Shown in pieces: positions 28,436 to 35,839 of a DNA stretch of 37,314 nt (position 1 is its first letter; the number at the start of each line of letters is the position of its first letter). The translations under genes and the position numbers were made by a program. Location: contig JAUSOF010000013.1 in NCBI GenBank assembly GCA_030656145.1, forward strand, positions 1 through 37,314, written 5' to 3'. The notes under the pieces were generated by a model. It ran no database searches. It had not been told where the DNA came from and saw only the letters and a list, made by a program, of their open reading frames with translations. Source of the DNA: Pseudomonas sp. (GTDB taxonomy: Bacteria > Pseudomonadota > Gammaproteobacteria > Pseudomonadales > Pseudomonadaceae).

Positions 28436-31400
28436 ATGGCCAACGCCAGTGATAGCCTACCGCCGCTGCCGCGCGCCCCATCCCGCAACCTGGGCCCATC
28501 TGCAAGTACCTGCACAGAAGCCCCACTGCGGCCTAAAGGCCTGAATCAAGCACAACCTGGCGCATGGTTGTGGGACATTGAGCACGGTCAGGTCATGGAG
28601 TCGAGCGGCGTCAAGGCGCGGCTCAATACCGAGCAGCGCTTTTCCAGCCTGTTCCGTCTGAGCCCGGACGCTACGCTACTGGTGCGCTTAGCCGACAGCA
28701 TGATCACCGAGGCCAGCCAGCATTTCACCAGCACTTTCGGCTGGCCAACCGACGAGATCATCGGTCGCACGACCCTCGACCTTAATCTCTGGGTACATCC
28801 CAGGCAGCGCGACAGCCTGCACCGCGCCGTACTGAACAACCGCGAACCGATCACCCTGGAAGTACAGATGCGCGCCCGTGATGGCCGCATCCTGGACGGC
28901 GTGATATCCAGCCAATACATCGATCTGGACGGACAAGCCTTTCTACTCTGTACCTTTCTCGATACCAGCGAACGCAAGCGCGTCGAAGCCGCACTGCGCG
29001 GCAGCGAGGAGAAATTCGCCCAAGCATTTCTGCATACTCCAGACGCGGTGGTGATCACCGACAAAGCAAGCGGGCGCTTTATTGAGGTCAACCCGGCTTT
29101 CGAGCGGCAATTCGGCTGGAAAAGTGGCGAAACCCTGGGGCTCACTTCGCTGCAACTGGGGATTTGGGCTGACCCCCATGACCGCCAGCGGATGCTCGAC
29201 GCCGTACGCCAAGGCTGCCTGAACGAGCTGGAAGTGCGCCTGTACAGCCGCGATGGCAGTGTCAGTAACAACCTGTTGTTCGGTGGTGAAATCCAGCTGG
29301 ACGGGAGCACCTGCCTGGTCCTGACGGTCCGCGACATCACCCAACAGCGCGCCCAGGAGCAGGCACTGAAAAGCAGCCAGGAACGCCTGAACCTGGCCCT
29401 GGACTCTGCCGACCTGGGCACCTGGGACTGGCACATCCCGAGTAACATGCTGTTTGCCTCAAGCCGTGCCTCAACCCTCCACGGCTTGAGGCAGGAGCCC
29501 TTTCATGGCGATTTCCACGCGTTCTTCAGCCATGTACCGCCGGGCGATCGCCGCGCCATGCGCCAGACCTATCACCTGCTGACGCAAGGTACCGAGCAGG
29601 ACTTTCAAGTCACCTATCGGGCGATCTACAGCAATAAAGAAGTGCACTACCTGGAGAGCACCGCCAAGCTCTACCGCGACGAACAAGGCAAGCCCTTGCG
29701 CATGGCCGGCATCCTCATCGACATCAGCGAGCGGGTGCAGCGCGAACAGCGCCTGGCCGCCTCGGAAGAGAAATTCGCCACCCTGTTCCAGGCCAGTCCC
29801 GACCCGATCTGCGTATCCCGAATACGCGACGGCATCTTCGTCGAAATCAACGACAGCTTCAGCGCGGCCTTTGGCTGGACGCCACAGGAAATCGTCGGCC
29901 GCTGCGGCGCGGAGCTCGATTTTTGGGTCGAGAATGACGAACGCGAGCGCCTGTACGCCAAGCTGACCGCGCAACAGAGCCTCGACAATGAACAGGCCCG
30001 CTACCGCACCAAGAGTGGCGCTGAACTGACCTGCGTGGTGTCCAGCCGCTTCATTCGGGTCGATCGCCAGCTGTGTATTCTCACCACCTTGCGCGATGTC
30101 GGCGAGCGCCTGCAAGCCGAGGTCGCACTCCAGGCCAGTCAGGAGAAATTCGCCAAGGCCTTTCACTCCAGCCCCGACGCCATCACCATTACCGAGCGCG
30201 ATACGGCCCGCTACATCGAGGTCAACGAAGGCTTCTACCGCCTTACCGGTTATAGCGCGGAGGAAGTCATCGGGCATACCGCCCTGGAACTCAACGTCTG
30301 GGCCGATCCCAGGCAGCGCCAGGAGATGCTCGAAATACTCCAGCGCGACGGCCGGGTGACGCATAAGGAGATGCTCGGCAAGCACCGCGATGGCAGCATC
30401 AGAACAGTGGAGGTCTCGGTCGAGCCGATCGATCTCAACGGCCTGGACTGCCTGCTGCTAACCGCCCGCGACGTCAGCCTGCTGAAGGACGCCCAGGCGC
30501 AGATCCAGCACCTGGCCTACCACGACTCGCTGACCAACCTGCCCAACCGCGCCCTGCTGATGGATCGCCTGACCCAGCAAATCGCCCTACTCAAGCGCCA
30601 CGATTTGCGCGGCGCGCTGCTGTTCCTCGACCTCGACCACTTCAAGCACATCAATGACTCGCTCGGCCACCCGGTCGGCGACAGCGTGCTCAAACTGGTC
30701 ACTGCCCGCCTGGAAGCCAGCATCCGCGAGGAAGACACGGTTGCCCGTCTCGGCGGCGACGAGTTCGTCATACTGCTCTCCGGCCTCGAAGGCCCCCGTG
30801 CAACCGTCACTCTCCAGGCCCGTGCGGTTGCCGAAAAACTGCGCATGCTGCTGGCCGAGCCCATGCTCATCGACGGCCATCGCTTGCAGGTCACACCGAG
30901 TATCGGCATCGCCCTGATCCCCGACCACGGCGCCACCCCCGCCGACCTGCTGAAACGCGCCGACATCGCCCTGTATCGGGCCAAGGACTCCGGGCGCAAT
31001 ACCGTCCAGCTGTTCCACCGGACCATGCAGGAAGCTGCCAGCGAGCGTTTACGCCTGGAAAATGACCTGCGCCTGGCCCTGGCACGCGGCGAATTCGAGC
31101 TGTACTTCCAGGCCCAGGCGGATGCCCGTAGCGGCCAGATCATTGGCGCCGAAGTGTTACTGCGCTGGCTTCATCCAACCCTGGGCGCACAGTCGCCAGC
31201 CGTGTTTATCCACGTACTGGAAGAGAGCGGATTGATCCTTGAGGTCGGCGGCTGGGTGCTCGCCGAATCCTGCCACGCCTGCGCCCAGCTACTCGACGAG
31301 GGGCTGGTCGATGCGCAGAACTTCAGTCTTTGCGTCAACATCAGCCCACGCCAGTTTCGCCACAATGACTTTGTCGAGCGCGTGGAAAGCAGCCTGCGCG

Positions 31401-31840
31401 GCAGCGCTCTGCCCGCCTCCATGCTCAAGCTGGAAATCACCGAAGGCATCGTGATCCAGAACATCGAAGACACCATCGTCAAGATGAATCACCTGAAGAA
31501 GCTCGGCGTCAGCTTCGCCATGGACGATTTCGGTACGGGCTACTCTTCGCTGACCTACCTCAAACGCCTGCCGGTGGATCTGCTGAAGATCGACCAATCG
31601 TTTGTCCGCGACGCCCCCAGTGATGCCAACGATGCAGAAATCATCCGCGCCATCGTCGCCATGGCGCGCAGCCTTGGCCTGGCAATTATTGCCGAAGGCG
31701 TCGAACAGCAGGAGCAGCTGGATTTTCTCCAGCAACAAGACTGCCACCTGTACCAGGGCTACCTGTTCAGCAAGCCATTGCCACTAGGGGAGTTCCGCGC
31801 CCTGTTGATGCACACCCCCCAGCGCCCGCGCACTGAATGA
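28436..31840 (+). CDS. Multi-PAS GGDEF-EAL cyclic-di-GMP protein
   Basis: 1134 residues with no membrane segment, so probably cytosolic. A Pro-rich N-terminus (1-60) is followed by five PAS/PAC units starting near 66, 190, 313, 442 and 567, several opening with a SEEKFA-type repeat. The GGDEF domain (about 690-855) has an intact GGDEF at 773-777 and an RxxD inhibitory site (R764-D767). The EAL domain has EVL (906-908) in place of EAL, with the catalytic set otherwise present: NISPRQF, DDFGTGYSS (D1030, D1031), K1051 and E1087. Both cyclase and phosphodiesterase activity look possible. Start supported by AAAGAG 6 bases upstream. Confidence 0.93.
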   Translation: MANASDSLPPLPRAPSRNLGPSASTCTEAPLRPKGLNQAQPGAWLWDIEHGQVMESSGVKARLNTEQRFSSLFRLSPDATLLVRLADSMITEASQHFTSTFGWPTDEIIGRTTLDLNLWVHPRQRDSLHRAVLNNREPITLEVQMRARDGRILDGVISSQYIDLDGQAFLLCTFLDTSERKRVEAALRGSEEKFAQAFLHTPDAVVITDKASGRFIEVNPAFERQFGWKSGETLGLTSLQLGIWADPHDRQRMLDAVRQGCLNELEVRLYSRDGSVSNNLLFGGEIQLDGSTCLVLTVRDITQQRAQEQALKSSQERLNLALDSADLGTWDWHIPSNMLFASSRASTLHGLRQEPFHGDFHAFFSHVPPGDRRAMRQTYHLLTQGTEQDFQVTYRAIYSNKEVHYLESTAKLYRDEQGKPLRMAGILIDISERVQREQRLAASEEKFATLFQASPDPICVSRIRDGIFVEINDSFSAAFGWTPQEIVGRCGAELDFWVENDERERLYAKLTAQQSLDNEQARYRTKSGAELTCVVSSRFIRVDRQLCILTTLRDVGERLQAEVALQASQEKFAKAFHSSPDAITITERDTARYIEVNEGFYRLTGYSAEEVIGHTALELNVWADPRQRQEMLEILQRDGRVTHKEMLGKHRDGSIRTVEVSVEPIDLNGLDCLLLTARDVSLLKDAQAQIQHLAYHDSLTNLPNRALLMDRLTQQIALLKRHDLRGALLFLDLDHFKHINDSLGHPVGDSVLKLVTARLEASIREEDTVARLGGDEFVILLSGLEGPRATVTLQARAVAEKLRMLLAEPMLIDGHRLQVTPSIGIALIPDHGATPADLLKRADIALYRAKDSGRNTVQLFHRTMQEAASERLRLENDLRLALARGEFELYFQAQADARSGQIIGAEVLLRWLHPTLGAQSPAVFIHVLEESGLILEVGGWVLAESCHACAQLLDEGLVDAQNFSLCVNISPRQFRHNDFVERVESSLRGSALPASMLKLEITEGIVIQNIEDTIVKMNHLKKLGVSFAMDDFGTGYSSLTYLKRLPVDLLKIDQSFVRDAPSDANDAEIIRAIVAMARSLGLAIIAEGVEQQEQLDFLQQQDCHLYQGYLFSKPLPLGEFRALLMHTPQRPRTE

Positions 31841-31859
31841 TACGCAACCGGGCACGCAG

Positions 31860-31920
31860 GTCGGGTTAGCGGTGCATGCCGCCGGGGTCGCCACGTCATT
31901 CGCGCAGCGCGCAACCCGAC
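31860..31920. repeat. Inverted repeat after the GGDEF-EAL gene
   Basis: GTCGGGTT (31860-31867) and AACCCGAC (31913-31920) are perfect inverted arms, flanked inside by AGCG and GCGC. A related GGGTTA (31949-31954) and TAACCC (32000-32005) pair lies just beyond. GTCGGGTTA/TAACCCGAC motifs are, as I recall, frequent intergenic repeats in Pseudomonas. Confidence 0.55.
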
Positions 31921-31975
31921 ATAGCGCCAGCAGGCACACCGCAACGATGGGTTACGCCACGCATAAACCGCAGCC

Positions 31976-31995
31976 CTGAGCCAATATCGGCTCAG
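31976..31995. terminator. Hairpin between convergent genes
   Basis: CTGAGCC-aatatc-GGCTCAG, a perfect 7-base stem with a 6-base loop, lies between the GGDEF-EAL gene and dusC, which converge here. It has no T-run on either side, so it is at best a weak intrinsic terminator or a 3'-end stabilising structure. Confidence 0.35.
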
Positions 31996-32025
31996 CGGCT
32001 AACCCAAACCACAAAGCCTCTACGC

Positions 32026-33009
32026 TCAAGCGCTGGCCAGCTGCTCCTGGCGCGGGCCAGGCGGCACATCGACGCCGAGCAAGGCATCGATCCGGCTACA
32101 ATCGTTCTCCTGGCGCAGCACATTGAACAAGGCGAACGCCTCGGGGTAGCTGCGCGTCAGCATCGCCAGCCATTGCTTCAAACGCCCCGGGGCATAGCGC
32201 GGGGACATCTTGCGCCGCGCCTGCAACCAGAAATTGGCGAGCAAGGGTTGCAACTCGGCCCAGGTCATCTCAACCACGGCCTGCCCGGCCCGGGTCGCGG
32301 CAATCTGCCGGGCCAGATCCGGTCGCGCCACCAGGCCGCGGCCGAGCATGATGTCCTCGACCCCGCTGATTTCGCGGCAACGCCGCCAGTCGTCCAGGGT
32401 CCACACCTCGCCATTGGCGAACACCGGCACCTTGACCGCCTCCTGCACCCGCGCCACCCACTCCCAATGGGCTGGCGGCTTGTAGCCCTCGACCTTGGTT
32501 CGCGCATGCACCACCAGCTGCGACGCTCCGCCTTCGACCAACGCCTCGGCGCACGCCAGGGCGTAGTCCTTGTGATCGAAACCCAGGCGCATCTTGGCCG
32601 TTACCGCAATCTGCGCCGGCACCGTGCGACGCACCTCGCGGACGATGGCATGGAGCAGCTCCGGCTCTTTCAACAACACCGCGCCGCCACGGGACTTGTT
32701 CACGGTTTTCGCCGGGCAGCCGAAGTTGAGATCGATCACCGGTGCGCCTAGGGTGCAGGCAAAGGCGGCGTTATCCGCCAGACACTGTGGATCGGAGCCG
32801 AGAAACTGCACGCGCAATGGCGTACCGGCCGCCGTTTGCGCAGCGCTGAACAGTTCCGGGGCCAGCTTCTGATAGGTCGAAACGGGCAGCACCCGCTCGG
32901 TGACCCGGATAAATTCGGTCACGCACCAGTCGATGCCGCCGACCCGGGTCAGCACATCGCGAAGGATCTCATCGACCAATCCTTCCATCGGTGCAAGGGC
33001 GATCTGCAT
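32026..33009 (-). CDS. dusC: tRNA-dihydrouridine(16) synthase DusC
   Basis: FMN enzyme reducing uridine 16 in the tRNA D-loop. 327 residues. TIM-barrel start [20 protein letters not shown], catalytic cysteine C98 in [19 protein letters not shown], and the FMN/phosphate region [13 protein letters not shown] and [17 protein letters not shown]. The length and the [14 protein letters not shown] form favour DusC over DusA and DusB. It is preceded, 13 bases upstream, by a terminator-like hairpin. Confidence 0.92.
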   Translation of the reverse strand: MQIALAPMEGLVDEILRDVLTRVGGIDWCVTEFIRVTERVLPVSTYQKLAPELFSAAQTAAGTPLRVQFLGSDPQCLADNAAFACTLGAPVIDLNFGCPAKTVNKSRGGAVLLKEPELLHAIVREVRRTVPAQIAVTAKMRLGFDHKDYALACAEALVEGGASQLVVHARTKVEGYKPPAHWEWVARVQEAVKVPVFANGEVWTLDDWRRCREISGVEDIMLGRGLVARPDLARQIAATRAGQAVVEMTWAELQPLLANFWLQARRKMSPRYAPGRLKQWLAMLTRSYPEAFALFNVLRQENDCSRIDALLGVDVPPGPRQEQLASA

Positions 33010-33022
33010 AGCAACATTCTCG

Positions 33023-33048
33023 AAAAAACGCCGCGTAGTGTACGCGGC
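33023..33048 (-). terminator. Intrinsic-terminator-like hairpin just upstream of dusC
   Basis: On the minus strand GCCGCGTA-cac-TACGCGGC (33048-33030) is a perfect 8-base stem, followed one base later by six Ts (33028-33023). This is the classic form of an intrinsic terminator. dusC starts 13 bases further on. It may end transcription coming from the thioesterase gene, or act as an attenuator in the dusC leader. Confidence 0.65.
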
Positions 33049-33160
33049 CTATTGCTCTGGATGAAATGCCCCACAGGGAATGCACAACGTACCGAAATGG
33101 AACGCAGCCTCTCGCACAGAGTCCACAATCCTTGAACCTACACCGTCAAGGAGAAGCAAC

Positions 33161-33547
33161 ATGCGCATGCTCATACTGCTCGCCAGCCTGTACTTGTGCC
33201 TCGGCCTGAGCCAGGCAGACGAAAAAAAACCAGGCGAATCCGAGCTGCAGCCTGCCCCAGAGGCCATGGCCCAACTGGTTATCAGCCGCGATCGCAAGGT
33301 ACCGAAGGCGTGCACTGTCGAGTTATTGGTGGAAGAGAAGCCGGTGGCACAACTGCAGGTTGGCAAGTCGGCAAGCCTGGAGGTGCCGGCCGGCACGCTC
33401 TACCTCAGGGCCCGCCTGAAGCCGGCTGACAACTGCGATGCAGCCGGCCTGGCCAGCAGCCAGTCGATTTTGCTCGAAGCTGGGGAAACCCGCCGCTACC
33501 AGGTAATGTTCGACAACGATGCCCTGTTCCTGGCCCCGCAATTGTAA
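33161..33547 (+). CDS. Small exported protein of unknown function
   Basis: 128 residues from ATG at 33161, with AAGGAG (33148-33153) 7 bases upstream; the frame is open further upstream but without signal. An N-terminal signal peptide (MRMLILLASLYLCLGLSQA) probably cleaves after SQA. The residue before the cut is not cysteine, so it is not a lipoprotein. The mature part (about 109 residues) looks like a beta-rich domain with two cysteines (KACTVELLVEE and ADNCDAAG) that could form a disulfide. No family recognised. Convergent with the thioesterase gene, 12 bases away. Confidence 0.75.
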   Translation: MRMLILLASLYLCLGLSQADEKKPGESELQPAPEAMAQLVISRDRKVPKACTVELLVEEKPVAQLQVGKSASLEVPAGTLYLRARLKPADNCDAAGLASSQSILLEAGETRRYQVMFDNDALFLAPQL

Positions 33548-33559
33548 TGAAACTGGTGT

Positions 33560-34015
33560 TCAGAGCTCCAGAGGAAAGGGCAACTGCAGGGCACAGCCGT
33601 AGCCTTCGACGAATTCGATCGGCATGCGCTTGGGTTTGCCGCTGGACAGCTCGATACAGACGAAGGTGGTCTTGGCCCGCAATAAAGTCAGGCCGTCTGC
33701 GGGACGGACCAACTGAAAGCGCCGATCCATCTTCAGCCGCTGATCGGACTCGACGATCCAGGTGGCCATCTGCAGCTCCTGGCCTTCATAAGCACTGGCC
33801 AGGTAATCGATCTCGTGGCGCAATACTGCCATGGCACGATCGAGCCGACGGTATTCGGCCAGATCAAGGCCCAGGTATTGCGAGTGACGCCAGGCGCAGC
33901 GCTCCAGCCAACTGACATAGACCGCATTATTGGCATGCCCCAGACCGTCGATATCGTCGGCCATCACCTGGATATCGACCACAAATGGAGTCGCCAGATC
34001 CCAGCTCATTGCCAT
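33560..34015 (-). CDS. Hotdog-fold acyl-CoA thioesterase (4HBT family)
   Basis: 151 residues. The hotdog motif of the YbgC/4-hydroxybenzoyl-CoA thioesterase family is seen in DIDGLGHANNAVYVSWLE (about 21-38), where the aspartate and the HANN segment supply the catalytic site, and VLRHEIDYLASAYEGQEL follows. The substrate cannot be told. The start ATG GCA ATG overlaps the stop of an upstream 28-codon ORF; the second ATG (codon 3) is an equally possible start. Confidence 0.88.
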   Translation of the reverse strand: MAMSWDLATPFVVDIQVMADDIDGLGHANNAVYVSWLERCAWRHSQYLGLDLAEYRRLDRAMAVLRHEIDYLASAYEGQELQMATWIVESDQRLKMDRRFQLVRPADGLTLLRAKTTFVCIELSSGKPKRMPIEFVEGYGCALQLPFPLEL

Positions 34016-34092
34016 GCCTCCAGCTTGTAGCTCATCGCGGCCTTAGGCACAGCAGGCGCTGGCGCTTGATTGATCGTCACCGTCGAGCTCAT
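34006..34092 (-). CDS. 28-codon ORF coupled to the thioesterase
   Basis: ATG at 34092 has a strong AGGAG (34104-34100) 7 bases upstream, and the frame ends with TGA at 34008-34006, overlapping the first codons of the thioesterase gene. The peptide (MSSTVTINQAPAPAVPKAAM, then SYKLEAWQ) has no known domain. The strong ribosome binding site and the stop/start overlap suggest real translation, perhaps as a leader that couples ribosomes to the thioesterase start. Confidence 0.5.
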   Translation of the reverse strand: MSSTVTINQAPAPAVPKAAMSYKLEAWQ

Positions 34093-34342
34093 GGGCTTGC
34101 TCCTGAATCTTAAAATGAGGTGCTGCCGGCATTCACCGGCGCACTATTCTAGGCGCGAAAGGAGCGGCAATTCCATGCTGCGCAGGCGGTGCCGTAACGT
34201 TGCCCATGACCAACAGCACGGCATGCAGCAAAAGCCGTAGCTGCGCTGCAGACTTAAAGCCCTTTGGTTAATAGCGCAAAGCCACTAGGCTAAGCTGCTA
34301 TCAGCCACGTGGATATCGATCCGCGCGGGCGCTTCACATCAC
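34093..34342. other. Divergent gap between the thioesterase unit and the 7TM receptor gene
   Basis: 250 bases. A small hairpin GCCGG-cattca-CCGGC lies near 34126-34141, and minus-strand TAGAAT (34151-34146) could be the -10 for the short ORF and thioesterase. No other gene was seen. Confidence 0.35.
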
Positions 34343-35383
34343 TTGTCCGAGAACCTGAACTTGCTTGCCGCCTTACGCGTGTTACTGCTGTCTGTACTGC
34401 TGCCAGGCCTGAGCCAGGCGGACATTCTCTCGCTGCCGGCGACGGAACAAACCATGCTGCCGGCCCCCCTCATGCAAGTCTGGGAGGATCCGCAGCAACA
34501 GGCAACGATAGACGATGTGCGCAACCTGCCAAACTCAGCCTGGCAACCGGTTGGCCGCCGCGATGCCAGCTTCGGCTATACCGGCAGCGCCTATTGGCTG
34601 CGCGTGCAACTGCATAACCCCGAAGCCAAGGACATGGACTGGGTGCTAATAATCGGCAACCCACTGCTGGACTACCTGGATGCCTATGGCCTGGATGGCG
34701 AGCGCGTCTACCGTTCTGGCGACCAGCGTCCATTCGCGACGCGCTGGATCGAACATCGACAGTTGCTGCTACCGCTACGTCTGGCCGCCGGGGAAAACCG
34801 CGAACTGATTCTACGCATGCAGACCGAAGGCTCGGCCAACCTCAGCGCCAGCCTGATGACCAGCGCAACCTTCAACCACCATGAGCAACGCATGCTGCTC
34901 TTGCAGGGGCTGTTCTTCGGCGCGCTGGCAGCAATGCTCATCTACAACCTGTCGATCTTCGTCATCACCCGCGACCGCAACTACTTCTGGTACAGCCTGT
35001 TCGTTGCCAGCTTCGGCTGCTACCAGTTCATCCAGCTCGGCTTCGCCCTGCAATGGCTTTGGCCAAACTCACTCGGCTGGCATCAATTGAGCTTTCCGCT
35101 CAGCTCGGCAGTAACCACCCTGTTCGGCATCCTGTTCACCTATGGGGTGCTCGACCTCAAGCATGCATCGCCCCGTTACACCCAGGTCGTAAACGTACTG
35201 CTGGGCTGCACCTGGCTGGTCATCGGCCTGTGCGTGTTCGGCCCTTACCAGGCAGCCCTATTCGGCAGCTTTGTCCTGGTCATCGCCTGCGCGGCACTCG
35301 CCTGCCTGTTCACCCTGCTGCGCTGGCGCGAGGGCTATAAACCTGCCCGCCTGTTCGCCATCGGCTGGTTCGTACTGATGTAA
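34343..35383 (+). pseudogene. 7TMR-DISM receptor gene truncated by an IS66 element
   Basis: 346 codons remain. The first possible start in the open frame is TTG at 34343 (GTG at 34379 is an alternative). A signal peptide is followed by a periplasmic 7TMR-DISMED2 domain at about 40-170 (SGYT-type GYTGSAYWLRVQLHN at about 78-92) and then the 7TMR-DISM membrane domain from about 184 (LLLQGLFFGALAAMLIYNLS), with around six segments left. The frame stops at a TAA (35381-35383) supplied by the insertion sequence. Family members usually go on to a GGDEF, kinase or similar output domain, which is lost. Confidence 0.85.
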
Positions 35384-35427
35384 GTGCTCCATAAACCCCA
35401 CCTTCAAATGAACCGATAACCCGCCGA

Positions 35428-35460
35428 TGCTGTGCTCTGATTTCTTTCTGGAGCCCAGCA
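35428..35460 (+). promoter_or_regulatory. Hairpin covering the tnpB ribosome binding site
   Basis: TGCTGTGCTC (35428-35437) pairs with GAGCCCAGCA (35451-35460) at nine of ten positions around a 13-base loop. The 3' arm takes in most of the GGAG (35450-35453) used by tnpB, so transcripts entering from outside would hide the site. Confidence 0.5.
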
Positions 35461-35461
35461 C

Positions 35462-35821
35462 ATGATGCGTCCCGACCCCAGGGTCAAAGCGGTTTACCTC
35501 TATCCCAAGCCGGTCGATTTCCGTAAATCCATCAATGGTCTGGCGGCCCTGGTCGAGCTGGATATCAAGGTCGCGGTGTTCGACCCGGTGTTGTTTGTTT
35601 TCCTTAACCGCACGCGCAGCCAGGTAAAGATTCTGTACTGGCATCGCAACGGCTTCTGTCTGTGGCTCAAGCGGTTGGAGGCCGAGCGGTTCAAGACCAA
35701 GCCCGATGCGGGCGACGAGGCCATCGAACTGACTGTGCGGGAATTGAACCAGCTCCTGGAGGGCATCGACCTCTGGGGCAACCAACCGCACAAGGTGCTG
35801 ACGCCCCGTTTCGTGACCTGA
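35462..35821 (+). CDS. tnpB: IS66-family accessory protein TnpB
   Basis: 119 residues, the IS66 Orf2 family. Motifs VYLYPKPVDFRKSINGLAAL (11-30), FVFLNRTRSQVKILYWHRNG and GFCLWLKRLEAERF identify it. The protein is needed for transposition of IS66 elements in an unknown way. GGAG lies 8 bases before the first ATG, but this site can be buried in a hairpin (35428-35460). tnpC begins 18 bases after the stop. Confidence 0.95.
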   Translation: MMRPDPRVKAVYLYPKPVDFRKSINGLAALVELDIKVAVFDPVLFVFLNRTRSQVKILYWHRNGFCLWLKRLEAERFKTKPDAGDEAIELTVRELNQLLEGIDLWGNQPHKVLTPRFVT

Positions 35822-35839
35822 ATTGGTATAATCCACGGC

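Noticed and set aside
35380..35461. A third IS66 gene (tnpA) before tnpB
   Set aside because: Only 82 bases lie between the left end and tnpB, with no suitable open frame.
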